Source: Nymphaea colorata (lineage: Eukaryota > Streptophyta > Magnoliopsida > Nymphaeales > Nymphaeaceae). From it: a DNA stretch of 64,000 nucleotides. The notes under the pieces are model-generated. The model worked only from the letters and a program-made list of their open reading frames with translations, was not told where the DNA came from and did no database searches. Positions 28,501-40,541 of the stretch are shown here, piece by piece. Position 1 is the first letter of the stretch. Each line of letters starts with the position of its first letter. The stretch spans positions 1,986,001 to 2,050,000 of the forward strand of contig NC_045144.1 of assembly GCF_008831285.2 (NCBI RefSeq), written 5' to 3'. Position numbers and translations under genes: made by a program.

Positions 28501-29718
28501 TATATACCTATTTTTGTTTAATAAAGGTGGGAGGTTTAATCTCCAACAGGGTTGATTCAGAATACTTGCTTTATATAAACATTTAGATTACTCATGAGGC
28601 ATACATGGGTTCGTTAAATATTTATTACCATCTCACTTATATTGATTCAAGTTGTTGCAGACTTATGCTGCAAATTTGCACAATTTAGCATTCTTTGCAC
28701 TTTTTATACAAATTAAAGAACCAATTATACAGCAGCTATACATACTAAGAGATATTCATGTACCAAAGCTGCTTATGAAGTCTTGGCCAGCCTCCCTCAA
28801 TTTAGATTACAAGTCAACTCTAACCAATGAATATACATTAAAATTGAACATTTGGTACCTGTTTTTCATGTAGGGGAAAGCATTATTGGTAGGTACACAT
28901 TGCTAGAAACCCTAAAATGTCATTTGAATGTGTGGAATCAACATTGTGATAATCAGCAACTAATTGTGGCAAGCTGATTTCATCTAGTGGCTGATTCAAG
29001 AGTACCATGTATTTCTAATGCCTTTTGGAATATTTTAAAATTTTTAATAATTTAAAAGTAATTTTTATATATTTTCATATATTTTCATGATTATTTTTAT
29101 TAATTATCGATTAGCAACTAATTCTATGAAATAGGTTGATTCATTGAACCACTTACTTGGCCTACTTTTTTTATAACACCGTATAAAAGTTGTGTTCCAC
29201 TCAAAGGAGGGGGTTCACCAATTAATCAATTATCGTGAATCGCAAATAATAAAATATCCCGTTATGTGATAAAATAGTCTATCTAGGAGCTGGTTTGATT
29301 TGGGAAAATTTGATTTAATTTGCATTACCCACTTAGGGCTCGAGTTCAGTTTCAAAATCAACCCCATTCTGAATTAATCCAAGTTTGATATCTAAATCTA
29401 AATCTCAGCATTGAACTTCAGATTAAGAATTCCTGATTAAGCAGACTAAAATGAACTTATTAAATTTTGTCAAAAACTAATGTAATGTATAACCCATATT
29501 AAACAATAATATGCATAAACTTGAATTGATAAACTGACGTACTCCTCAATGAGCTGGACTTGGCTCTATTTCTTTTAGGACCATATTGAGCTCAATGCCA
29601 ACCAATCCAGACCCATCAAAGGTTCAGACGGGTTACCAACTGCTTGAACTCAGTCCGTATGCAGCCCTACTTGCAAGTAGTGGAAGTGCATGCCATCTCT
29701 ATATTGGAGGGCATGTGC

Positions 29719-29894
29719 CAGTGGTGGAGCCAAAAATTTCTGCCAAGGGGCACTAAAAAATTATTTGAAACTTTAAGGGGCATTCACATGTAAATAGGTA
29801 AAACATTAAAGAGATATTAATACATAAATACATGAATTTTGGTAGGCTGATATGAGCAATTGCACACACCAGTCCAAACTTTGCTCTCCCACTA
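29719..29894. mobile_element. hAT-like MITE (176 bp) with 8-bp target duplication
   Basis: Ends CAGTGGTGGAGCC and GCTCTCCCACTA are imperfect inverted repeats. They are flanked by GCATGTGC at 29711-29718 and 29895-29902, a perfect 8-bp duplication as made by hAT transposases. It is related to the element at 35731-35903. Confidence 0.75.
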
Positions 29895-31029
29895 GCATGT
29901 GCTACAAACATCCGTATTTTGCTTTGAAAAATACTTTACAGGTTGTCTAGCTAATGAAATAGTTATATACCACTCCACGAACCTGCCCCAAAAAAATGTG
30001 GTAAATTCATGAAATATTAGAACCAATTTTCTATGATCCTATCGCGATTTTGGGTTATGTTCATCAAATGATATGTAATTGGTCTATTAGCCAAACAATC
30101 CTTAAAATGTTTTGAAATATAAATAAATAATATACTGGAAAACTATTTACTGATTAACTTTTTGAAGATTACCCAATAGTTGAGTATTCTAAGATTGGTG
30201 TTTTGCTCCAACAATCAAATAAATACTTAGAAGTCAAAGTTCTAATGCTTTTTATTCATAAAAAGAAAAATGAGTGTCTCCAAATCATTGTCCTCTCTTT
30301 GTAGAATTGGTTCACATCTATTACTTCGACCAAAAATTGAATAACAAGATAAATGAGATTACTTAATGGAAACTAATAGAGGCAAAAAAAAATAGTTTTT
30401 TTGTTGTGATAGCTCATAAACGTCATCAAACGTTTGCAAATATCAGTCTCTTTCCCAAAGGTCAGAGTGCCGCATATTGTTTACTTAATATAGGGTACCA
30501 AAAAGCTTTGTTGTTAATATTTCATACGGACCCATATGATGATAAAGTTGACAATGAGTTATGGGGCTGTGAAGTCCACAATTAGTTCATGCAATCTAAC
30601 ATATTAATAAAAAATTAATTTACAAAGTCAATTTAAAATTTTAACATTCTATTATAAGTCAATGCAGGCTCATGTGTGTAGCTATTGTGCATTGATTTTG
30701 TTAGTTTCCAACACACGAAAGAAGCTGAGATTTATGACACCGTCCAAAAGTGTAGTCGATATGTTGGATATTTTCCTAATTAGTCTTCAATTGAATTGTC
30801 AGGAAATGTTTAATTATGCAATTGAAAAGTTAGAATCCATGAAAACATTCTAAAATTGAAAAAAGCCTATGAATATTAACAACATGTTGGCTTAGAATTC
30901 TTATACAATTCAAAATAAATTTAAATTGATCCAATATATATATATTAATCTTGCATAAATGTAGGGCCATTCATCTGGACAAAGAGGGATGGCCCTCACA
31001 TTTAATTTATTTTTTTTAATGCAGCTTAC

Positions 31030-31310
31030 TTCCCTTCAACGGCAGCCAAAGCTCCACCAAAGGGAAGGGGAGGCCAGAACGGCATCCCCCTACGTCGTTG
31101 CCAAACTGGCGGAGACCCAGCAGGCACGTCGGCAATGGCGGTGGAGGGGCCCATCATCCGTGGAGGGCGATAAGGGAGCCCCAACAGCTTCCCCATTGCC
31201 CCCCAGCCTCCACCCATAATCGGCTGGAGGAACCCCGACGATGGGTGGAGGGCAACGGCGGAGGGTTGCTGGCCGGCCAGGGAGGGAGAGGGAAGAAGAG
31301 AGGATAGAGA
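31030..31310. other. GC-rich island without recognised gene
   Basis: A block with many CCACC/GGTGG and GGCGG words in otherwise AT-rich DNA. Short proline/arginine-rich frames occur on both strands, typical of non-coding GC-rich DNA. It may be a transposon end or part of a lost gene. Confidence 0.4.
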
Positions 31311-33059
31311 GAAAAAGAGAAAGTTGAAGATTAATTTGAGCGGTCGATCTGGTCAGACGGTTCAGATTTGATGTCCCAAGATGTTATTATAAACTAATGT
31401 CATCATTCAGATTATATGTATATATATATCTTATGCAAAGACTTAGTAGGCCTTTGCTTGGCTGTTATAGGCAGTCCCCTATAACGACTATATATTTTTA
31501 ACAAAAGAAATCAAACAAGTGTCTAGCATTTGAGAGAAGGGGAAAGTTGTTGTCTCCTTTGTTAAATGAAGTATGGGGCCCGTGGCTGGCTAGGAGGAGG
31601 GGCGGCCTCCCCCTTCTATTTTTTCTAAAAACAAAAAGAGAATGAGGAGGTTGTTGCCTTCCCACCAGTGGGTGATAGCCTCCACCGAGGATAAGCAGTG
31701 GGACACCATGGTCAACAAGGGCTACGTGACAGCCTCCCCCTTCTCATTGATGTGGGAGACCTCTCGTTTCCCATCACTCAACACTAACATGCCCACTATT
31801 TTCAAAATATTTTCTGGTGTAATCACTAAGTCATCCTTAAATGCTTCTACCATCTTCCATTTGTGAGGCCACTTCCTCCCCCCCACAATAGACATCTCAT
31901 GTTTTTTCTCCAACTTTTTTTGCTATGAAGATGGTTAAGTATCTTTCAGTGACACCTAGCTAATATAGACCCTACTTTGACACACTCATTTGTGCATTAT
32001 CTACTCCTTACTCAACATTGCTTAAAGAAATAGCATTTCATTAGTTTTTATCTTAGTAGAGAAAAACAAAACATCACTGTTTTGCTCTTATCTTTCTATC
32101 AACATTGTGGATTGAGGAGAAACTTTGCAACTTATTTATGGTCATTGCTGACTATACCAAAGCACAACGAAATTCTAGCTAGTTTTATCAGCCTATCATC
32201 CTACTTGAGTGATAGGTAGGTGTTCTTACAACTTGCCTAAGTCGATTTATGAATTGTCCATGAACATATATTGGGATTTCATGACTAGTTTTATTTATGT
32301 TCATAATCTTCGACAAACATATGACAATGCTCTAACACATTTCCAACTATTTTTTAAATCTCACATAATTCCAAGCACAAAACTCTTTATTTACCCTTTT
32401 CCAAAGTATATGAGTTTACATAATAATTACACACAAGTTGCTTTCTTGTCCCTTTCACAAAGATTGTCTTTATTAATAGGGTTGATTCCCATTTTTTACA
32501 TATCTCTTGAGTGTTAATCATTTCCAAACAAATCATAAATAGAAGCAAAATGGCACATGCAGGGCCTGACTATTCAAAATATCCTTGTAACAACAATGGG
32601 TGTTTCCTATCCTCCATGTGGCCCTCTAAATTTCTCAAAATTTTAAAATTTGACAATTTATTTTTTTGCTAAACGAAAGAATCATGCTAATCCAATAACT
32701 ATAAATTAAAAAATAGTATGCATAACACCTAAGATATGAGAAAATTGAATTAAGCACCTATAGTATTGAAGCTCAATCTTGAATTACTATGCAAAATTGA
32801 TAAACAACCAATTCTCTTTCTGATACATTATCTGATGACTCGTCTTTTCAAAATAGTACTCATTTTTCATTCTTTATTTTGCACCCAATATGTTGTTTAA
32901 TATAACTACCTCCAATCAAACATTTTCAAACAAGCCATTATCTTTTCCAATGCTTGCTAACCATCATCTTTTCCAAACAAGTTTATCATTATTATATAGT
33001 TTACAAACTTTGCTTGCTAGAAGCGTACTGTCAATCTCCTCTGAGGGCTTGATACATTG

Positions 33060-35600
33060 CCTTATTCTAGAGGGTTATAAATAGTTTTCCAATTGACTAT
33101 GTATGGCATCTTCTTCTCATCTTGAAGGTCAACCCATAAAATGCAGCCATACATGATTTCAATTGTAAGATGATAGATTGAGAAATTTGAAAAAATTTCA
33201 TTTAAAATACCAAGATTAATAAAAAATTGTGTTCTAGAAGGCAAAGACATCAATTATATGATATAAGTTGTGCCTTCCATTTTTATGACAACTTTGGTAC
33301 CTCTACTACATATGACCACATTTTAGTAAGCATAAGATATAGATGACTTGGTTTTGAATCTCTCTAGGAGAAAAGATCAATCTTGTAGCAATCTTTGCTT
33401 TTATACTGCCTATGTTATGGTGATCATAACTTTATTATATATGGAGTTATTGAGTAAAATAGGCTTGAATTATTTAATCGTCCTTGCACTTTTCATTTGA
33501 ATATAAGTGCTATATTAGTGTAGTTTATGCTTTAGATCTAAAAAATGATCTCACTACCTTGCAAACATCAATGCTAAGTGCATTCCATGTTTATGATAAA
33601 AGAAATCGGAGAGCTCATTTGAGCCCATTGCACTTTCCTTAGCAAGACTAAGGATTGAACTCTTTATTTTCCTGATGGTTATCGATGGTTATCGAAGTGA
33701 ATAAGTGTTTGTTTGGCTTTTCATTCACAATTTCCCCAACTTTCATTTCATCAAATAGGTACCCATCTATTTGACCTATATCCATGAATAGTTGAAATTG
33801 ACTAATGGCAGCTTCTAATATGTCCTCTTGAGAAAAGTAAGTCCAACTTTCAACTTTCAATTATGCAATGATGCTTTTTTATTTTTTTCTCTTTGTAGTA
33901 ATTTGAAAATATCTTGTATTTCTGTTGACTTCTTTCATCCATCTTACCTTGAATTTGTTCTATGAAGACACTTCCTCTAGGCCAAACATTTTGACTTGTT
34001 CTTCTCGATGCAAATATGTAGGATTCCAATTATAAGATGATAGATCTAGGGACTTGAAAATATACATTATGACAATTTCTTCTCAAACTTTTCTACAATC
34101 TCCCTATGTAGTACTTTAGCTATTTTCTTAAAAATAAAGGAAGCCCCAAGTGTTAATTGTGCTGAAAAATGACCAATCTATAGGATGTTGACCAACTGCT
34201 GAGCTTTTTGCATTTAAGAGTTGGAAATGTATAATTATTGGTTTCCAAGGGTTCACTTTCAGCCTAATTTCAATCTCCTAAAAAAAAAGTTCTATTTCTT
34301 TGATTGCAAATTTGGTGGCTCTACTAAATATGAAAGTGTTATCGGTAAACATATAAAATAGAAGGTGTGGTTTTGAATATCTCAAGGAGGAGAGGTTAAA
34401 CATAAAGTCATCCTTGCTTTTATGTTTCTTACATCATGGAGACCATAACCTTACAATAGTCTTAAATATGAATTTACAAGATAAAATAGGCTTGAATTCT
34501 TTAATCATCATTATAGCCTTCATTTCATAGATAATTATTATATTTTTATAGTTTATGCTTTCAAATATCATGTTTTTTTTTTAAATATTACTACCTAGCA
34601 AACATCAATGCCAAATATAAATTTCATAAAAAAAAATTAGAGTATCCATTTGGACACACCATACCCTCCTTGTCAACATTAAAGATTGCACTTTTATCTG
34701 TTTGATGGCCATTCAATTGATTAAGAATTCATTTTTCTATTCATCCACAATTTTCCCAACTTCCATCTCTTCAAATAGGTCCTCATCTGCTTGATCTATA
34801 TTTGTGAATGACTGAAATTGGCTCATGGCAGCTTCCAATATGTCCCAACAATATAAATAAGTTCAACCTTCAAATTCCAATTACAAATGTTGTTCTTTTG
34901 TTCTCAATTTTTTTACAATAGCATGAAAATATCTTTGTATTTTTATTACCTTCCTTTATCCACTTTACTTTAGATTTGTTTTGCCAATATGCCTCCTTTA
35001 GGGTAAGCATTCTAATTAATTATTCTCTAATAGCTCTCCTTTTTGTACTTGAGGTTGCCATCTTTAACCCTCTGTTTGATAGCCTCAAGGCTCTTCTACA
35101 AATCATGAGCTCTACCATCTATCAGCCAAAGCCATTTCAATTCTACGTTTTTATCCCTATCTTACTGAAAGTCATTTTTTTGCAAGATTTTGATCATATG
35201 GAACCTTGTGCACGACTTTTCTCACTCTTGCCGTGTGAGGTCATTAGACATGGTTTAATATAGCCTTGAATCTAGATGATCTTTCGATAGAATCCCTCTT
35301 ATTATAGGCCTTCAGGATTAGGGCCTTATGGTTTGAGGTAGGCTTGGACTTGGTCTCCAACTTGTATGAGATCACATTCACCATCTTACCCACCTTTGAT
35401 TGATAAAGCATCAATCCAAGACTTGTGCTATCCATCCCCTTATATCAGTCCATGTAAAGCTAGAATTATGATAATTGAGTTCAAGATTGTTACAAGCATC
35501 AATGAAGTGATCTTGATCTATGAAAGATTAGCTAATTAGGCATAGCCCTAGTTTTGTCAGTTGCTACCCTCACAACACTAACCTCACAACATTAAAATCT
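33060..35600 (-). mobile_element. L1-type LINE remnant (endonuclease and pre-RT), with internal duplication
   Basis: On the minus strand, 35600-35230 reads as an L1 endonuclease C-terminus: VMGDFNVV, SSFTWTD, INQRWVRW and HKALILKA in shifting frames. At 34995-34850 it reads AYWQNKSKVKWIKEGNKNTK, the pre-RT block. A second diverged copy of that block lies near 33960-33880 (NKFKVRWMKEVNRNTRYFQ). RT itself is not seen. Confidence 0.7.
33550..34995. repeat. Two diverged direct copies of one LINE segment
   Basis: 33550-33975 and 34590-34995 align along their length: ...CACAATTT(C/T)CCCAACTT(T/C)CAT, ATCTGYTTGAYCTATAT, AATTGRCTMATGGCAGCTTC, ATATGTCC, then the pre-RT block. The repeat distance is about 1.03 kb. 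This is either a tandem duplication or two LINE copies side by side. Confidence 0.65.
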
Positions 35601-35730
35601 CCCATAACCATGACAAGACCACCCTCACAACTCAAGGCTTTACTCAACACTAATAAACAACTTTAGGGTGATTGAGCAAAAAAAATTCCAGCCATGACAA
35701 CCGAAATGCCCATTCTTATTATGATGATTA

Positions 35731-35903
35731 GTGGTAGAGCCACAATTTGGCTGCTATGGGCAATTGCCCACCCCAACTGACAATATTTGGTTTATTTACA
35801 CCTAAAAACTTCAGTAGTTTTCAATTTTTTACATATGAATGCACCATAAAGTTTGAAACTTAAATAAAAGTGTCCCTTAGCTGGAAATTTCTGGCTTTGC
35901 CCT
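35731..35903. mobile_element. hAT-like MITE (173 bp), sister of the one at 29.7 kb
   Basis: Ends GTGGTAGAGCCACAATTT and AAATTTCTGGCTTTGCCCT are imperfect inverted repeats like those at 29719-29894. TGATTA flanks both sides (35725-35730, 35904-35909). With the family ends taken two bases farther out, an imperfect 8-bp duplication is also possible. Confidence 0.6.
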
Positions 35904-35909
35904 TGATTA

Positions 35910-38149
35910 TGACCCTTCCCATCATCCACCATCTTGTTGGCTTCCATTTATATACTTTCAATTTACCAACATCCAAATTACTAACCTAGCATTACCAAAA
36001 AACTATTTCCTACTATACCAATCTCATTCTTTCTACAAAAACATGTGAGAGATGTTCATCACATGTACATAAGGATGACAAATTATAATGAGAAATGGGA
36101 AGGTTTACAATTCCATAATAGGAGTCAATCAATCTTCATCCAAAATTTTTTTCTTTTTGTCTTCTCAAATCTACTGAGAGATGCTAGAATTGGTGACAAT
36201 AAATGTCCTTATTGAGTTGAAAAATGATTTATGTTGATCTCCTCCTTCAAAATCTACACAAAAGATTTCCTTGTTAATCTGCAGCTATGTGGTAATGTCA
36301 TGCACAGTATAAAAATATTGCCACTTCCATGTAACTGGAAGGTTAAACTTCAACATCATACATAAGACCATTTACAATCTTGTGGAGTGGTCATGTGTGA
36401 GACGTCTGATGAATAAAAGTACTGAAAGCCAAATAAAGAGATGGTGGCTATGTGGACATATATTCGTTCAAGGTTTTTTGTATGCAGAATGGATCAAGTG
36501 CCACTCAGTTTCTATGATCTCAGAACGTCAATGGGAACATTCACTTCTAGCATCATCATTAGCTCAATTGATGTCAATAGAGGATGAATCACCCTTGTAA
36601 GAACCATCATGTTTTCCTTCTGTAAATGCCTCTTATTTCAACTAACATAAATGAAGTTTTCACTTTTTTTAGTTGATCAAATGACTAGAGAGGTACAACA
36701 TTTTAAAGCATTTCTCACCTAAGTAGTTTCACACTACTCCATTCCCAGATAATGAATGATTCACATCCGATCCAGTTCTATGTGATGAGATGATTAATGT
36801 GATGACCCATCTTCTGTCTGATGATATGATGAAGGAGACAATGACAAGAGGAATATGCTGATTGCAGAGGACACCATTACTAATGCAGTGGACAAGTCGA
36901 TTAGAGCAATGCAGGACATGATTAGGAGATAAAGGAGGTAGAGATGAAGAGAAGCAAACTGAAAAGAAACTGATGAGTAGGGGCAAAGCTATAATTTTTT
37001 TTGTCACATGGGATGAACTATAGTTTCAAAATTTTAATAGAGTCGAAACATAACTTTTCAAAATTTTTGGTAAACCTTACAGTCACATTATTGGTAAAAC
37101 GTCGTTAAAGACATTATTGACAAGTCAAATAGGAGTATTTTGACTTCAAATCGATCGCTTCTCCTATCAATGATAAAATAACCGGCAAGCCTCGCGCTGT
37201 TGGACGCCATCGAAAGTCTTGCGGGGTGAAGACCAGTACATAATCCGACTGGGATCGGTCGGTTGCCTATAAAGACTGCACTTGAATATTTCATGCAAAA
37301 AAAGGACTTCAATTTTTAATGTAAAAAGAAGAAAGCATGTCACGTTTGACCATTTTGCGTTTGGCGTAAAGGAGCAGCTAATGAAAGTTGAAACTTTTCC
37401 CGCAAAGGGGTTTGAAGCAATGCATATTGTACAAAGGACCACCGATGGAATAAGTTTACAAGGACAACACAACGACAATTGACAAGGCCGTCAAGTGACA
37501 AAATGGAGCGATCGAGACTTAAATCCAAAATCTTCTACTTAACGTTATCTTCTTACGAAGTATCCCTCGAGTAAGGGCGATAACTAACACAATTTTTGCC
37601 ATAAAATGGCTGATTTACAGTTCTCCCTTTTAGAGACCTGCATCGTTCTGTAAGACCCATTTAAGATGAGGAGATTAACTTGCATGCAGATTTATGTGCA
37701 TACAATAAGTATGCACCAAAAGCAGTCAGAGTATTTTTGAATTTTTTATAAATTAATGAGTATTTTAAATTTTTTATTTCTTTACAATTATTTTTTATCT
37801 TTTAATTGTTTTTATATTTTTATGAATGCATTTTGGTCATTGCACAGTACACAATTTTTTAATGCAACCAACTCGGATTTAAAATGGCATATAAATCATA
37901 TGATAAAATCTGATTCTGGCGTCCTAATTATCGAAAGCTAGAAGGGCTACGGTTGTATTGCCGTACAAACAGAGGATTTGGATGATTAGGCATCATGCTC
38001 CTAAATTATTTAGGGAAATTTTTTATTGAAAGAACCGAATTATAAATTAAAAATTTTAATGAAAGCCGAAACATGATCGTTCAAATTTATAAAGGCTAAA
38101 ACTAAAATTTGAAAAAATACAAGTGGAATCCTTATCCACGGCACGTAAC
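35910..38149. other. Intergenic DNA, one unassigned open frame
   Basis: AT-rich, no recognisable gene. Two similar 35-bp stretches (near 37018-37062 and 38052-38090, AAATTTTAAT ... CGAAACAT) look like debris of one repeat family. The frame at 36382-36600 is listed separately. Confidence 0.5.
36382..36600 (+). other. Open frame of 72 codons, unknown
   Basis: Reads with a protein-like composition (ALYAEW-type aromatic and charged mix: FLYAEWIKCHSVSMISERQW). I cannot name a family. No upstream or downstream exons are apparent. It could be a gene fragment or chance. Confidence 0.2.
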
Positions 38150-38430
38150 AATGTCTTCCCAGGCTACTAGGGATACGATTGTCATTTTACATTCAGCTTC
38201 ATTAACTAAATCGTCGTGGCGCCAGTGAGTGCCACGCGGTGACGAGTGGCTCCCTTCGACGCGCCCCATTGGTGCAACGTGACCTACACGTGCCTTCCGC
38301 CTCAGGGTCACGTGCCGACTAACCTCAAGACTTCCAGTCGTTAAACCCCCAGGGGTGGCCTGGCCCGGCCGCGACCCGCGATCGCAATTCTCCCTTAATT
38401 TCTTTAGTGCTGTCGCTCCCTCTTACCTCT
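38150..38430. promoter_or_regulatory. GC-rich promoter-like island with two CACGTG boxes, no gene attached
   Basis: GC-rich block in AT-rich DNA with ACACGTGCC and TCACGTGCC about 20 bp apart (near 38286 and 38308), GTGGCGCC and CCACGCGG words, and a CT-rich stretch after it. It resembles a plant promoter and leader. No coding exon follows on either strand within 1 kb. Confidence 0.35.
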
Positions 38431-38541
38431 TCTTTGAATGTAGATATTAAAGGGAATTTGAAAGGTCGGCATTCTTGACGAAATAAGAGCGATTTAAAAA
38501 TAAGTTTTAGAATTCATGAAACACGGTCTATCATCCTATCT

Positions 38542-38911
38542 AGGAATGTCAACGGTTTCGATTTGGATCGGGTATATCTTTAATCATATCTGCTTTTTCA
38601 GATATTCACATATTCGGATTCGAATTCGAATTCGAATAAAAAAAGTCACATCTAAATCCGAACCCAAAATCTGGTTTTACAATCCGAATCCGATTTTTGA
38701 ATCAGATTTTACCAATTTTCATAGCATTAGATATGTGATATTTGTCTAAAAATGAATCTGATCTAAATCTGTATCTAAATCCAATCGGATGCTTATGTAT
38801 ATCAGAATCCGATATTAGATCTGATTTCTTAATCCAATATTAATTTTATTTCTTCTTTTGGATTGGTTCAATCGGATATCCGATTCAAATCGGATATACT
38901 GACACCCCTAG
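38542..38911. mobile_element. hAT-like non-autonomous element (370 bp) with 8-bp target duplication
   Basis: Left end AGGAATGTCAACGG, right end CTGACACCCCTAG (inverted repeat of the TGTCA core). Exact 8-bp flanks TCCTATCT at 38534-38541 and 38912-38919. The interior is full of ATCCGAAT/ATTCGGAT words, including a TTCGAATTCGAATTCGAA palindrome near 38620. No coding frame. Confidence 0.8.
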
Positions 38912-39897
38912 TCCTATCTTACAAACATATGCCATGATCTTCTTTCATGCCTTCTTACAGTGATCCTCCTATTACAAGATGCCCTGACTTTGGTTTTGTT
39001 TCTCATAGACATGTTTTTTTTTGCAATTAAACTGAAAAAAATCTGTAAAACCCAAGGAATGACCACTTATATGTTTAAATGTGTTTTTCAAGCAAGAAAA
39101 AAGTCAATGTGTGCATATAATGCAAAAGAGGAAAAAAAATTGTGGTCGAAAACTTAAGCTCCCATAAAGTCAAGTTGCTTAACGAGTAGGAAATAGTGAC
39201 TTGTGTGAATTGAGTTAACTAAATGGATAGAAGAAGTTAATGTTTGCATTTCGATCTAGTTGAGTGCATGCGTAAATATATGCATGCAAACACATGGTAC
39301 TTGGCCATGACAGCTCTGTTTGCAAAGCTTTGACTATCTCTTCACCTGCTTTCTTTTGCTTACTTTGTACATTTTATTTGATCTTCGTAATGTTTTCTTT
39401 TTTTTCTGCTAAGTCCACAGCGTTGTGCTTTTCTTTTCTTGGTCTTGCTTTCTTTGTATTTATTTTGTGACTTTGCGCAAACAGCAGACGATCAATGCCC
39501 TTTTCTTAGGTTTGCTTTCTTTGTATTTGGATTGTAACTTTGCACCAATGCTTGTGATGTTTGGGTGGACTGTCATTTTCATACAGTTATAGCTGCTTTT
39601 AGGAAGTAGGCTTATGACCTTAATTGGTAATAAAACCCCATCAAAATTTAGGAAAGGGACTCAATGGCATGTTGCAACTGAAGGAAAACTGATTGCGGTG
39701 TACAACTATCATCTAAGGAGCTCTCAAGGAAAAAGAATAAACCACTTCATACTTGAGGAAATCGAGAAGCTGAGTTCACATAGAGGGTTATTTGACTTGG
39801 TGGAGATCATCATCAACTTGGAGGGAGATGCATCTACTAATGAACCAAGTTGCACAACATGGGCTAACGGGTCGTTTGAACAGCTTCCACTACAACA

Positions 39898-40115
39898 AAA
39901 AAAGGTTTGCTAGGTAGCTGCAGTCAAAACCATGGATAATGAAGCTAAAAACCATGACTGTTGCGGCCGTTAACTAAAGTGACCGTGGCAATAGCCCTTG
40001 TGGCTATTGACCTTGGGCCATGGTTTAGACTGTGGTTGTTACATCCGCCAACCATGGTTTACCTATGCATTAACCATGAAAAAAACCATGGTCATTAATA
40101 TATATATATATATAT
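39898..40115 (+). mobile_element. CACTA (En/Spm-type) transposon left terminus
   Basis: CACTACAACAAAAAAAGG is the hallmark end of plant CACTA elements. It is followed by subterminal repeats built on AACCATGG (39931, 40018, 40049, 40084 and partial copies). A TA/GA microsatellite closes the region. The matching right end (a TTGTAGTG terminus) was not found in the window, so the element's extent is unknown. Confidence 0.7.
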
Positions 40116-40129
40116 AAAGAGAGAGAGAG
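40096..40129. repeat. TA then GA microsatellite
   Basis: About ten TA units followed by about six GA units, between the CACTA subterminal repeats and the PRP8 fragment. Confidence 0.85.
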
Positions 40130-40194
40130 ATAAAAAATAAGTAATTGTAATTGTTATTCTTTACATATTTCAAAATTACATAAAAATATTAAAC

Positions 40195-40541
40195 AACAAA
40201 AAGCCAATGCAATATATAGTGAAATCCTCTTCAGCCAATCATCAAATATATTGCAAATAACCATCTGCAGCTCTATAGCCTTGATAATTAAATCACCAAA
40301 TTTCTCGATCTTCAAGCAAGCCTGGAAATTAGGGCAACTGCAACTCACTCCCCTTGATCACAATATTTGAAAAATCAAGCAAACTAAATGAATCTCCAAA
40401 GGAACAAGAATGCCTTCACAAGTAACAATAACTTGTTCCGCTGCCCTTCCATAGGCAAGTGCTGTACTAATGCAGCAACTTCTTCAGCAGTTTTCCATTT
40501 TTCCAACTGTCCAAGACCTGCCCATACACTTGTATGGATTA
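40195..40541 (-). pseudogene. PRP8: PRP8 spliceosome-factor gene fragment, broken
   Basis: The minus strand reads [20 protein letters not shown] then VAALVQHLP. After a one-base shift it reads [16 protein letters not shown], then [27 protein letters not shown] and IFDDWLK. This is the highly conserved PRP8 stretch just before its C-terminal domains, known as [20 protein letters not shown] and [19 protein letters not shown]. The fragment lacks the QKR of that block, has at least two frameshifts, and stops at about 115 residues of a 2300-residue protein. It sits 80 bp beyond the CACTA subterminal region. Confidence 0.85.

Larger units (their letters stand above)
28501..33059. other. Intergenic DNA: repeat fragments, no gene
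   Basis: About 4.5 kb of AT-rich sequence. A stretch near 28583-28604 (ACTCATGAGGCATACATGGG) matches the LTR-like segment at about 17975-17990. The stretch also includes a MITE (29719-29894) and a GC-rich island (31030-31310). A minus-strand frame at 31722-31913 looks protein-like but I do not recognise it. Confidence 0.55.

Noticed and set aside
31722-31913. Minus-strand frame with KWKMVEAFKDDLVITPENIL
   Set aside because: Protein-like, but I cannot link it to a family or to exons. Not called as a gene.
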